Positions 43,678 through 52,215 of a stretch of 64,000 bases of DNA are shown piece by piece. Both the position numbers and the translations under genes were made by a program. The notes beneath the pieces were generated by a model. That model was given only the letters and a program-made list of their open reading frames with translations. It made no database searches and was not told the DNA's origin. The stretch is from JAENWD01 sp963837165 (lineage in GTDB: Bacteria > Acidobacteriota > Vicinamibacteria > Vicinamibacterales > JAENWD01). The stretch covers positions 1-64,000 of the forward strand of contig CAWIMD010000001.1 in the NCBI GenBank assembly GCA_963837165.1, in the 5' to 3' direction. Positions within the stretch are counted from its first letter, which is position 1; every line of letters begins with the position of its first letter.

Positions 43678-43709
43678 CAGGATACAACGCCTGCGCCTGG
43701 CGTCAGGGC

Positions 43710-43777
43710 TCAATCATTCAATCGTCAATCGGTCAATGCGTCAATGGTCAATGGTCATTGGCCCATTGCTTCATTGC
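43710..43777. repeat. CAAT-heptamer array between two minus-strand genes
   Basis: A run of near-identical heptamers: CAATCATT, CAATCGT, CAATCGGT, CAATGCGT, CAATGGT, CAATGGT, then the inverse CATTGGC, CATTGCT, CATTG. It covers the 35-base gap upstream of the PAS kinase and the last codons of the 902-residue protein gene, whose stop (43748-43750) is inside the array. The same word (CGTCAAT/ATTGACG) makes up the larger structure at 48769. Confidence 0.6.
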
Positions 43778-46456
43778 CGCGCTCGTCGCACCGCAGCGAA
43801 GGTGATACTGCCGATCCCCGCCTTCCATCCAGACGATCGTCGGCCATACCTGGATGCCGCACGCGCGCGCGATCGCGGCGTCCCCGTCGGCGATGACCGG
43901 GAACGGAAGCCGCTGCCGGGCCTGAAACGTCGCCGACAGCTCCGCGTCGGCGCCGGTCAGGATGCCCGCCACCACGACACGGCGCCGTGCCATCTCCGGA
44001 TGGGCCGTCCTGAGCTCGTGGAGCACCGCGAGGCACGGGTCGGACCAGGCACGCGCGAAACCGAGCACCAGCGGCCGGCCGCGGAGGTGGCGGAGGTTGA
44101 TCGATCCCGCCGGGCCCGTCTCGATTCGGAGATCCCGTGGCGCGCGCCCGGGGCCGGAAATCGGGGTCAGCGGTCCCGCGGACGCGACATCGCGGCGGGC
44201 GCCTGCCCCGCCGAGTGCCCGCGACAGCGCCGCCACGTCGAGCCGTCCGTCCGAGACGAATGCCACCCGGAAGTCCGCATCGAAGACGCGAACGGCCGCG
44301 CGGCGTGCCGGTGTGCGGAGCACCCGCGACCAGCTGCCGCGGAAGTCTTCCAGGACTCGCACCTCGATGCCCGGAACCGCCCGCGCGAACGACCGGATCG
44401 CGGCGGCCGAGTCGGCGCGGAAGCGCGCGCGGGTGCCTTCCTCGATCAGGAGGTACACGCCGAACGAGCCGGGGGCGACTTCGGCCGATCGGAAGGCGTC
44501 GCCCAACACCTGCAACGCCGCCTCAGGCGACTCCTCGCCCAGGACGTGGAACACCGCGGCGCGCCCCGGCATCCCTGCCGCGCTGCCGGCGTCGGCCAGC
44601 AGGTCGAGGTGGCCCACGAACGTCCCGCCGCCGGACTGCGGATCGTGATCGAGCCATGTCTGCTCGACCCAGAGACCCTCCTTCTCAATCGCGGGGTCCG
44701 GCTGCATCCAGCGGACGAAGTGGCGCCAGGCGTACCGGACGGGCGTGCCCGTCCCGCCGATGCCACACCAGCCCGGGTGCGCCATGGCATCCTGCAGGCT
44801 CGTCACCAGTTCGAGCGGCTTGGGCTGCGGCAGCCCCTTGCCCCACGGGTCCAGCGGGTAGCCGGCGTCCTGTCCCGTGCGGGGATCGACCTGCGTTCCC
44901 GCGACGTACAGGCAGACCTCCCAGTGGGTGGCCCCCTGCTCGGCGGCCCCCAGGCCCGGCAGATCGATCCCCTCGCCTTGCCGGACGACGAAGCGGTCCT
45001 TGAACGTCTTCTGCTCGTGTGGCCAGACCTGAGTGCCCGGCAGCGGACCCGGCACGGGCTGGAGCGTCGGCTCGCCCGTGGCTGGATCAATCGTCCAGGA
45101 GGCCCACAGCCAGCGGTATTCCGTGATCCATCCGCCGGGCAGCCAGTTCGAGAACGCCGTGTAGCCGCTGGCGTCCGGCAGCCCATCGATGGTGACCTGC
45201 GGCGCCTTCGTCCGCGACGGCATGCCGACGGATCCGCCGAGGACGATCCCGTGAGGTCCGAAGTCGGCCCCCGTGATCGACACGGTGACGTACGACGTCA
45301 GCTGCAGCAGCAACCCCTTGAAGCGTGCGATCTGGGCCGGCAGCGCCGCCCCCACCGCGGCCTGGATCTGCGGCAGCGCCGCGTCGCGCGCGTTCTTGAC
45401 CTCCGTCCGCACGCGCATGGTGGCGCCGCCTTCGACGAGCCCGCCTGCCGGTCCGTGGACGTCGACGTCCACGTTCGGATCGCCGGCGGCCGTGAGGACC
45501 AGCGTCTGGGCGACGGCGTCGAAGCCGAGGTGGAACGCGAGGCTGACGTCCCAGTCGGCATTGGGCAGGATCGTCGGCGTCGTCGCGTCGCCTTCCAGCG
45601 ACAGCTTGATGGTGGCCGTTGCCCCGCTGCCGGTCCACGAGGCGACGGCCTTCTTGACGTGGACGGTGTAGGTCGAGTCGGGCAGGGGCCAAGACGGATC
45701 CACTTCGAAGGTGGGATGGGAGGCCTTGATCTGGTCCAGGAATGGTTGAATCAGTCCGAGGATGTACTCCCGGCTCACGGCGATCGCGAAGTCTGCGGGC
45801 CCGGCCGACTGCGTGAAGTCCTGGGAGAGCGCGACGAGCGTCGCGGGTTGCGGCTGCCCCTGCGGCAGCGGAAGCGCCACGGCGATCGCGTCGCCGACGC
45901 TCCTGGCGCGCAGCGGGAAGTCGAGGGCGCCCAGCATCAGAACGAACGGCGACTCGGCGGACCAGTGCTGCAGGAAATGCAGGGCCTGCGTGGCGACCTG
46001 CGCCGCCGGGCCCGACGCGAGCTCGTTCGACGTGAAGACGGCCCCAGCGGGCGTGAACCGGAGCGCGGGCCCCGCCGGCTGATTCTCCAGCGCGACCGTG
46101 AACGTCGTCTTCAGCACGCCGTGCGCGAACGGGGGAAAGGCCGCCGTGCCCGGGTCCGGCCGGAACCACGCGCGCACGGGCCAGGCGGCCGCCACCATGG
46201 CGGACGAGAGCGGGCCGACTTCGGTGCCTGACGCCAGCTCGATCTGCGGCACGCCGAGCTGGGCCTGCACTCGTCCCCGCACGCCGTCGAGCGGGTCGTC
46301 GTCTCCGATCCGGATCCGCAGGCCATGCGGCAGGTTGGGGAGGTCGTCCTCGGTCGATTGGCCGCCGTGCTCGTGCATGGCCGCCAGAAGACGGCGAAGG
46401 GTCGCGCGTCGGACCCCCAGGACGGCGTCACAGCCGCCCGTCAGCATATTGCTCAT
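43748..46456 (-). CDS. 902-residue protein with thioredoxin-like C-terminal domains
   Basis: No signal peptide or membrane helix. Residues about 1-420 have long amphipathic strands (for example VLKTTFTVALENQPAGPALR, ADWDVSLAFHLGFDAVAQTL and LLLQLTSYVTVSITGADFGP) and a start GGCDAVLGVRRATLRRLLAA that reminds me of TULIP-type lipid-binding proteins; this is only a guess. Residues about 640-750 (AAVFHVLGEESPEAALQVLG) look like a degenerate thioredoxin fold. The last 130 residues are a redoxin-like domain: INLRHLRGRPLVLGFARAWS with a single Cys in WSDPCLAVL instead of CxxC, then PFPVIADGDAAIARACGI and VWPTIVWMEGGD. A lipoprotein gene is 39 bases upstream. GGAGG precedes the start. Confidence 0.7.
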   Translation of the reverse strand: MSNMLTGGCDAVLGVRRATLRRLLAAMHEHGGQSTEDDLPNLPHGLRIRIGDDDPLDGVRGRVQAQLGVPQIELASGTEVGPLSSAMVAAAWPVRAWFRPDPGTAAFPPFAHGVLKTTFTVALENQPAGPALRFTPAGAVFTSNELASGPAAQVATQALHFLQHWSAESPFVLMLGALDFPLRARSVGDAIAVALPLPQGQPQPATLVALSQDFTQSAGPADFAIAVSREYILGLIQPFLDQIKASHPTFEVDPSWPLPDSTYTVHVKKAVASWTGSGATATIKLSLEGDATTPTILPNADWDVSLAFHLGFDAVAQTLVLTAAGDPNVDVDVHGPAGGLVEGGATMRVRTEVKNARDAALPQIQAAVGAALPAQIARFKGLLLQLTSYVTVSITGADFGPHGIVLGGSVGMPSRTKAPQVTIDGLPDASGYTAFSNWLPGGWITEYRWLWASWTIDPATGEPTLQPVPGPLPGTQVWPHEQKTFKDRFVVRQGEGIDLPGLGAAEQGATHWEVCLYVAGTQVDPRTGQDAGYPLDPWGKGLPQPKPLELVTSLQDAMAHPGWCGIGGTGTPVRYAWRHFVRWMQPDPAIEKEGLWVEQTWLDHDPQSGGGTFVGHLDLLADAGSAAGMPGRAAVFHVLGEESPEAALQVLGDAFRSAEVAPGSFGVYLLIEEGTRARFRADSAAAIRSFARAVPGIEVRVLEDFRGSWSRVLRTPARRAAVRVFDADFRVAFVSDGRLDVAALSRALGGAGARRDVASAGPLTPISGPGRAPRDLRIETGPAGSINLRHLRGRPLVLGFARAWSDPCLAVLHELRTAHPEMARRRVVVAGILTGADAELSATFQARQRLPFPVIADGDAAIARACGIQVWPTIVWMEGGDRQYHLRCGATSAAMKQWANDH

Positions 46457-46495
46457 GGTGCATGTCCTCCCTGCGGCGGCCCGGCGCCCGCGATC

Positions 46496-47011
46496 TCACG
46501 GCATCGGTGTCAGCACCCAGCCCGTGGCATCGTGCGAAAGGCTGAAGCCCCAGGGCTGGCTCTCCCACGAGGCACCGCCCGGAATGGGGGATGTCTTGGC
46601 CGACGTGAACAGCGTCGAACTGGAGCCATTCCACGCACCGACTGTGACGTTGGCCGTGGCGCTGATCACGTATTGCGCGACCGGCGGCAGCTCGACATTC
46701 GCGCTGAACACGGCCTGGCCGCTCGGCGACATGTAGGATCCCGGCCAGGCCGCTGGCGAAACGCCGGCACCGGGGAACGCGTCGCCGGTTGCCTGGCCCT
46801 TGGCGTCCAGTCCCTGCACCGTACAGGTGAGCGCGATGCCCTGGATTTGCGTCTCCGTGCTCGTCCAGACGAACAGCACGTCCTTCGGCTGCGTGCTGGC
46901 GTCGGGCTGATCGGGGGCCAGCCCGGTCTGGTCAATGCTGCATCCGACGAACGCGAACAGGGAGACGAGCGCGACGAGCACGAGAGGAGCCAGGGCGGCA
47001 GTCCAGTCCAT
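46496..47011 (-). CDS. Putative lipoprotein
   Basis: 171 residues. N-terminal hydrophobic stretch LAPLVLVALVSLFAFVGC with a lipobox-like FVGC followed by SIDQ, so Cys at about 24 would be lipidated. The Ser after Cys predicts an outer-membrane destination if the organism follows the usual rule. The mature part is beta-rich: DVLFVWTSTETQIQGIALTC, AVFSANVELPPVAQYVISAT and WGFSLSHDATGWVLTPMP. I do not recognise a family. GGGAGGG lies ahead of the ATG at 47011. Forms a two-gene operon with the 902-residue protein. Confidence 0.7.
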   Translation of the reverse strand: MDWTAALAPLVLVALVSLFAFVGCSIDQTGLAPDQPDASTQPKDVLFVWTSTETQIQGIALTCTVQGLDAKGQATGDAFPGAGVSPAAWPGSYMSPSGQAVFSANVELPPVAQYVISATANVTVGAWNGSSSTLFTSAKTSPIPGGASWESQPWGFSLSHDATGWVLTPMP

Positions 47012-47358
47012 GGGTCGACCCTCCCATTGGCCGGCAGAGATCGTCCGGGGCCGCGGGATTGCGCGGTCCGTCAGGGCGAAATTCAGGGTTCGATCGGCAG
47101 GGGAGCGGGGTCGAGCGAGCGCTGATCCAGCGCGGATTCTACGGCATCCCCGCGCGTTTGAAAAGGATCGGGGTCGGGATGATTTTCACTTTCTGCACTC
47201 TAGACAGTGCGATCCGGTGTCGCCTTCGGGCCGCAGGATTGGCGGGCAGCAGTGGCGGCGCGGCTCGACTGGCGGCGGGGCATGCGTTCGCGTGGGCGCC
47301 CGAACCGGAAGTAGTGCAAGAATTGAAATTCATCCCGACCCCAATGGAGGTGGCGCTG
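47012..47358. other. Divergent intergenic region
   Basis: 347 bases between the lipoprotein (minus) and the oxidoreductase (plus). It holds a short inverted repeat GCACT/AGTGC at 47195-47210 and a TTGAAA at about 47164 that could be a -35 box, with no good -10 after it. The plus-strand frame is open across most of it, but GGAGGTGG at about 47346 and the twin-Arg signal place the start at 47359. Confidence 0.45.
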
Positions 47359-48774
47359 ATGAAGACCAAGTCCAGACACCGGATCACCCGTCGCGACTTC
47401 GTCGGCACCGGTCTGGCCGCCGCAGCGGCCGTGACCGGCGCGCCCGCGCTGCTGCGCGGACGGAACCTCAACGACAAGCTCGACATCGCGTTCATCGCGG
47501 CCGGCGGCCGCGCGCTCGCAAGCCTCGACGAGCTCACCATCGCGCCCGGCGGGAAGCCCGCGCCGTCCTCGCACCCCGACGAGAACGTCGTCGTGCTGTG
47601 CGACGTGGACCAGAACGCCCTGGACGCGGCATCGCGGCGGTTCCCGAAGGCGAAGACCGTCGACGACCTCAGACGCGTGTTCGACAGGCCGGACGCCTTC
47701 GACGCGGTTGTCGTCTCGACGGCCGAGCACACCCACGCGTTTGCCACGTACCTGGCGCTCACGCACGGCAAGCACGTCTACTGCGAGAAGCCGCTCACGT
47801 ACAACATCTGGGAGGCGCGGCTGATCCGCGAGACCGCGGCGAAGTTCCCGCACCTCTCCACGCAGATGGGGAACCAGGGCCACGCCTCGGAGGCGCGCCG
47901 GACGATCAAGGAGATCCTCATGACCGGCGTCATCGGACCCGTGCGCGAGGTGCACGTCTGGGCCGACCGCGCCTGGGGCCTGCAGGATGCGGCGTCGGCG
48001 GAGAAGTTCGATCACCCGCACGGCTTCTACAACGGCATCCAGATCGTGGACCGGTTCAAGGAGACGATGCCGATCCCGCCCACGCTCCACTTCGACCTCT
48101 GGCTGGGTCCAGCCCCCGCGCGCCCGTACCACGCCACGTACTTCCCGGGCCCGCGCTGGTACCGCTGGTGGGATTTCGGCAACGGGACGATGAGCGATCT
48201 CGGCAGCCACGACAACGACGTCCCGTACACCGTGCTGGACATCAGGCAGCCGCTGACGATCGAGGCGATCTCGCCGAACGTGCCGGTCGCCCACAGGGAG
48301 CTCGCCCCGGCCACGATGCAGGTGACCTACGAGTTCGGCGCCTCACCGTCCGGCGCGCCGCCGGTGAGGCTCATCTGGCACCAGGGCGACAGCAAGCCGC
48401 CGGGCTGGGTCCCGGCATGGGGTGGCCGCTCGCAGCTGTTCATCGGTGACGACGGCATGCTGCTCGGCAGCGGGAAACTGCTGCCCGAAGAGAAGTTCAG
48501 GGACTTCCAGGCGCCGCCGAAGACGCTGCCGCGCTCGCCGGGCCACTGGATCGAGTGGGTGAATCATGCCAAGGGCCGCGGCCCGGTGCCCGGCTCCAAC
48601 TTCCAGTACTCCGGGTGGACCACCGAAGCGAACCATCTCGGGAACGTGGCCTACCGGACCGGGAAGAAGATCGAGTGGGACTACGAACACCTCCGCGCCT
48701 CGAACGCGCCCGAGGCCGCCCCGTTCATCCGCCGGCCCGAGTACCCGGAAGGGGTGGGCCGATCTCCTCATTGA
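47359..48774 (+). CDS. Tat-exported Gfo/Idh/MocA family oxidoreductase
   Basis: 471 residues. Twin-arginine signal ITRRDFVGTGLAAAAAVTGA. The Rossmann part has IAFIAAGGRALASLDE where the first Gly motif is, VVLCDVDQNALDAASRRFPK, VVSTAEHTHAFATYLAL and the Lys motif CEKPLTYNIWEARLI. The C-terminal half carries GHASEARRTIKEILMTGVIG, typical of exported 'oxidoreductase' family members of soil Acidobacteriota and Planctomycetota; sugar derivatives are the presumed substrates. GGAGGTGG ahead of the ATG supports the start. The stop codon lies inside the first repeat of the heptamer structure at 48769. Confidence 0.88.
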   Translation: MKTKSRHRITRRDFVGTGLAAAAAVTGAPALLRGRNLNDKLDIAFIAAGGRALASLDELTIAPGGKPAPSSHPDENVVVLCDVDQNALDAASRRFPKAKTVDDLRRVFDRPDAFDAVVVSTAEHTHAFATYLALTHGKHVYCEKPLTYNIWEARLIRETAAKFPHLSTQMGNQGHASEARRTIKEILMTGVIGPVREVHVWADRAWGLQDAASAEKFDHPHGFYNGIQIVDRFKETMPIPPTLHFDLWLGPAPARPYHATYFPGPRWYRWWDFGNGTMSDLGSHDNDVPYTVLDIRQPLTIEAISPNVPVAHRELAPATMQVTYEFGASPSGAPPVRLIWHQGDSKPPGWVPAWGGRSQLFIGDDGMLLGSGKLLPEEKFRDFQAPPKTLPRSPGHWIEWVNHAKGRGPVPGSNFQYSGWTTEANHLGNVAYRTGKKIEWDYEHLRASNAPEAAPFIRRPEYPEGVGRSPH

Positions 48775-48867
48775 TCATTGACGATTGATCATTGACGATT
48801 GACGATTGACGGCCCGCGCCACCAGCCGCGCTCTCCAATCGTCAATCGTCAATGTTCAATCGTCAAT
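48769..48867. repeat. Inverted ATTGACG heptamer arrays between convergent genes
   Basis: Left arm about 48769-48811 is made of CATTGATC, ATTGACG, ATTGATC, ATTGACG, ATTGACG, ATTGACGG. Right arm 48835-48867 is CCAATCGT, CAATCGT, CAATGTT, CAATCGT, CAATG, the reverse complement word. A 23-base GC-rich spacer separates them. Folded, this gives a long stem at the meeting point of the oxidoreductase (plus) and the DksA-like gene (minus), so it may end both transcripts. It belongs to the same word family as the array at 43710. Confidence 0.65.
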
Positions 48868-48868
48868 G

Positions 48869-49228
48869 CTAAAGCGTTGATCGCGGCTGCGACGCGGCCT
48901 CGAGCAGGCGCTGGTGCCTGACGCAGTACTTCGCCCACGGCACGGCGTCCAGGCGCGCCTGCTCGATCGGAGCGCCGTCGACGGCGCAGTGCCCATACGT
49001 CCCGTCACCGATGCGCCGGAGGGCGTCGCGTACCTGGTCCAGGACGGCGGCGTCGAGCTCGGCCTCCGTGAAATCCTCGCTCTCCGATTCATCGGCGACG
49101 CTGGCGTCTCCGGCGTCGGCCGCCGTGTCGATCCGCTGATCCCGGCCGAGATCCGCCGTCCGCTCCGCGCGCGCGGACAGGTCCTGTTCGAGCTCGAGCA
49201 GGCGCCGCTTGTAGGCCTGAAGGTCCAT
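48869..49228 (-). CDS. DksA/TraR-type protein with altered zinc site
   Basis: 119 residues. Helical N-terminal coil YKRRLLELEQDLSARAERTA and an acidic middle (ESESEDFTEAELDAAVLDQV), then RIGDGTYGHCAVDGAPIEQA and RLDAVPWAKYCVRHQRLLEA. In DksA the zinc is held by CxxC and CxxC; here they read C81-x-x-D84 and C102-x-x-H105. The site may still bind zinc through Cys, Asp, Cys and His, or be zinc-free. DksA-like proteins reach into the RNA polymerase secondary channel and tune transcription with ppGpp. GGAGG before ATG at 49228 supports the start. Confidence 0.85.
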   Translation of the reverse strand: MDLQAYKRRLLELEQDLSARAERTADLGRDQRIDTAADAGDASVADESESEDFTEAELDAAVLDQVRDALRRIGDGTYGHCAVDGAPIEQARLDAVPWAKYCVRHQRLLEAASQPRSTL

Positions 49229-49317
49229 CGAACATCCTCCTCTCTGGATCATCGCCGGTCGCCGGCCGGCAGTGCGAGCAGAAAATTCGCGGAACCGACG
49301 TGCCGGCCGGCGCGCCC

Positions 49318-52182
49318 TCACCAGGGCTTCGGCGGACAGATCGTTCTGAGCGCCTGCGGCTGACTGGCCGCCAGCACCGAGCACGAGGCCCACGCCAGCA
49401 CCGGCCAGTCGTTCTTGTTGCTGTACTCCAGGTCCGAGATGCCGTCGGCGTGCGGCCGGAACGTGACCATGTACAGCGAGTCGGGGTGGCTCGGCCCGTT
49501 CGGGATCGAGTAGGCCTCGGCCGCACGCAGGCCGACCTCGCCCGGCTGCAGCAGATCGATGCCGAACGCATACGACCAGACGTTGTCGAAGTACGACTGC
49601 AGGCCAATCCGGAACGTGCCGCTGTCGTCGACGTACGACATCACCATCCGCACCGGATTCGGGTTCGTGGCCTCGCCGGCCGGGGGATTCGACTCCAGGT
49701 AGAGGAGGTAGAAGCGGCCGACCGTGGAGGGCGCCGCCGAGTGTCCGGGCGATGTGCCACCACGGTCCGCGTCGAGCGCGATCTCGTTGGTCGGTGCGGC
49801 GCCCGTCCAGGCCATCGCGGGCCGGCCGATGCCCGATCGCATCGACTCGTAGGGCACTGGCAGCGCCGTCCAGCCGGAGCGGGGAAAGCCGCCCAGCGTA
49901 TACAGCCGGATGTAACCGTTGGGATCGGCGAACGCCCCCACGAGGCTCTCCTGCGCGACCGCGACGCCGATCGGCAGCCCGGTGAACGCGAGTCCCGGCG
50001 ACGCGTCGGGATGCATCATCAGCGGCTGCCCCCCGACGACGACCTGCTGTTCCGGCCGCCACACCGCCGTCGTCCGCGTGCGATAGCGGACGATGTCGTC
50101 GGCGCCCTTGTAGGCGAGGGCCACGCTGGTCCCGTTCCGCGAGACGGCCAGCGACGGCTCTCCCTCGGCCGGCGCGCCGGGCACCGTAACGGTGCTCTCC
50201 CAGACCGTGAGACCGCCCTCGGTGTGCATCCACGTCTCGAACAGCGTGCCGTCCGGCCGGATGCCGACGATGATGACGACCCAGTGGCCGTTGACGTTGA
50301 TCGCGGCCGCGTCGATGCCGTCCACCGGGCCCACGTCGTGCACCGCATGATACGGAAACGACGGCGCCGGGCAGTCGTCCACGTTCTGGCAGGTCCAGGG
50401 AGTCGTCGTGAAGGTGTATTCCAGCCTGTGATCGAGCGTGACGGTGAAGAGCCAGAGCCGGCCGTCGTACCGGATCACCGCGGGGCTGCGCGCGCTGGTC
50501 GTCGCAATCCGCACCTCGCCCTCGCGCGTGAACTCGCAGCCGGCGTAGTCGTACGGCCGGAAGTTCGCGTAGGCCCGCACGGGCGTGCCCGCCTGGAACG
50601 TGCCGTCGCGGTTCCAGTCCACCGCGCCCGTCGTCGCGTCCACGTGGTAGCGGAAGATCGAACGCAGCACGTCGATCCACGTGGGGTCCACGTCGCCGCC
50701 GGACTCGACGAGCGCGTGATTGTTGAGCGGCGGGTACCCGCGCCCGTCGGAGAACAGCATGTAGCCGCTGTCGAGGTAGGCGTAGTTCATCAGGCTCGGG
50801 TAGTTCGGCTTGCAGTTCGGCTCGTGGGTGCCGGCCGGCCCGTTGTGGGCGAGAAAGAGCGTGTGTCCGAACTCGTGCGCCGAGTTGCCGGGGCTGGCCA
50901 TGTTGAATCCGCAGGCGATCCCGACGCCGCACGCGCCGCCGCCGGAGGTGTAGCCGAGCACGTAGTGAAAGAGCCCCCGCCGCGCGTCGCTGAAATGGGT
51001 GGCCATGGCCTCGCCGGGCGTCTGCGCCCTGAAGCCGCCCATGCCGTCGGGCACGGCATCCACCGCGCTGTAGCCGCCCCAGTCGCCGTAGATCGTGAGG
51101 TCGTCCACCGTCTCAGGCGGTGTGCCCGTGTCGAGATGCAGGCTGATGCCCGGCTCGCCGTCCGGGTTCCCCGCGTCCTGCGCGTGCGCCGCACCGAGCG
51201 CCGGATCCGTTGTCGCCTGGTCGCCGTAGATGGCCGCCATGCGTCGCGCGACCGCCGCCGACATGTGCTGGACCAGGCCGTTCTGGTTGTCGGCGAGCGT
51301 GAGGCGCCGGAAGTCCACCTCGACGAACACGTCCTTGTGGCGCGGGTTCGCGCCCCAGCCGGGCAGCGGCACGAACTCCGGGACGCCGTTCACCGGCTGG
51401 AAGATGCCGAGGGTTTCCCAGGAGTCCCACAGGCCGTCGCCGTCGGTGTCGCGCGTGTCCGGCAGTGCCGGACATGGCACGCCGGTGACCACCGATGTGC
51501 TGCCCGCGCAGGTGCCGACGGCCGCCTCGAGGCGATCGCCGAGGCCGTCTCCGTCCCTGTCGGTGGCGAGGTCGTTCCGGTAGACGCGCAGCCGGCCGGT
51601 GCCGGCCGAGGACGCCCCGTACAGCACGGTGGCGTCGCCCTGCCCGAGGGCGCCCAGCGTCGTCGACGCGCCCGTGGCGCGCGCCGCCACGTGCGACCCG
51701 TCGGCGCTCAGGAGGTAGGCTGCGTGCGCGGCGAGGCCGCCCGGCGGGCCGAGGGCCGTCACCGTTTCGCCGACCGAGAAGTTCGGGAGATGGACGGGTG
51801 TTCCCCGCGAGAAGATCACCGAGCGCGCCGCGATCGATCCGTCCACCCACACGTCGCCGTGATGGATGCCGTCGGACTCCGATCGCACCAGCAGGGTGAC
51901 CAGGCCGGTCCGCGCCGCCGGTACGCCGAGCGCCGTCCGCCCGGCAACCGACCGGACGCCCCTGACTTCGCCCCCTCGCGGCCCAAGCACCTGCAGCACG
52001 GGACGGGCGCCGGCGTCGACGTTCCTGAGCTCGATGACGTGGGCGGCCCGCTGCGCGCCGAGCGTCAGCGGCAACTCGACGATCGGCCCGGTGACCTGGA
52101 TGTCGAACACGCGCGTCTCGTCGGCACGGGCGGCGGGCGCCACCAGGAACGTCGCCACGACGACCAGCCACACAGCGCGCAT
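49318..52182 (-). CDS. Secreted metzincin-like zinc metalloprotease with TSP3-type calcium repeats
   Basis: 954 residues with a signal peptide (AVWLVVVATFLVAPAARA). A beta-rich N-terminal region to about 215 is followed by calcium loops DRDGDGLGDRLE and DTDGDGLWDSWE (thrombospondin type 3). The catalytic part has HEFGHTLFLAH near residue 433, i.e. HExxHxxxxxH, and about 40 residues later PSLMNYAYLDSG, a good Met-turn. This combination marks metzincin peptidases. The C-terminal 450 residues look like a beta propeller or lectin-like region with VRIATTSARSPAVIRYDGRL and repeats of similar length. GGAGG precedes the ATG. Probably an extracellular protease; substrate unknown. Confidence 0.82.
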   Translation of the reverse strand: MRAVWLVVVATFLVAPAARADETRVFDIQVTGPIVELPLTLGAQRAAHVIELRNVDAGARPVLQVLGPRGGEVRGVRSVAGRTALGVPAARTGLVTLLVRSESDGIHHGDVWVDGSIAARSVIFSRGTPVHLPNFSVGETVTALGPPGGLAAHAAYLLSADGSHVAARATGASTTLGALGQGDATVLYGASSAGTGRLRVYRNDLATDRDGDGLGDRLEAAVGTCAGSTSVVTGVPCPALPDTRDTDGDGLWDSWETLGIFQPVNGVPEFVPLPGWGANPRHKDVFVEVDFRRLTLADNQNGLVQHMSAAVARRMAAIYGDQATTDPALGAAHAQDAGNPDGEPGISLHLDTGTPPETVDDLTIYGDWGGYSAVDAVPDGMGGFRAQTPGEAMATHFSDARRGLFHYVLGYTSGGGACGVGIACGFNMASPGNSAHEFGHTLFLAHNGPAGTHEPNCKPNYPSLMNYAYLDSGYMLFSDGRGYPPLNNHALVESGGDVDPTWIDVLRSIFRYHVDATTGAVDWNRDGTFQAGTPVRAYANFRPYDYAGCEFTREGEVRIATTSARSPAVIRYDGRLWLFTVTLDHRLEYTFTTTPWTCQNVDDCPAPSFPYHAVHDVGPVDGIDAAAINVNGHWVVIIVGIRPDGTLFETWMHTEGGLTVWESTVTVPGAPAEGEPSLAVSRNGTSVALAYKGADDIVRYRTRTTAVWRPEQQVVVGGQPLMMHPDASPGLAFTGLPIGVAVAQESLVGAFADPNGYIRLYTLGGFPRSGWTALPVPYESMRSGIGRPAMAWTGAAPTNEIALDADRGGTSPGHSAAPSTVGRFYLLYLESNPPAGEATNPNPVRMVMSYVDDSGTFRIGLQSYFDNVWSYAFGIDLLQPGEVGLRAAEAYSIPNGPSHPDSLYMVTFRPHADGISDLEYSNKNDWPVLAWASCSVLAASQPQALRTICPPKPW

Positions 52183-52215
52183 GTCGCCTCCAGTTCCGTC
52201 GGGATGGCTCCCGGT

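Noticed and set aside
43490..46231. A plus-strand open frame of 913 codons opposite the 902-residue protein.
   Set aside because: No start signal and Arg/Gly/Pro-rich nonsense composition. The minus frame has ribosome binding site, redoxin motifs and a lipoprotein partner.
48769..48867. A CRISPR array, because of the regular short repeats.
   Set aside because: Units are only 7-8 bases, have no spacers of fixed length, and come in two opposite arms.
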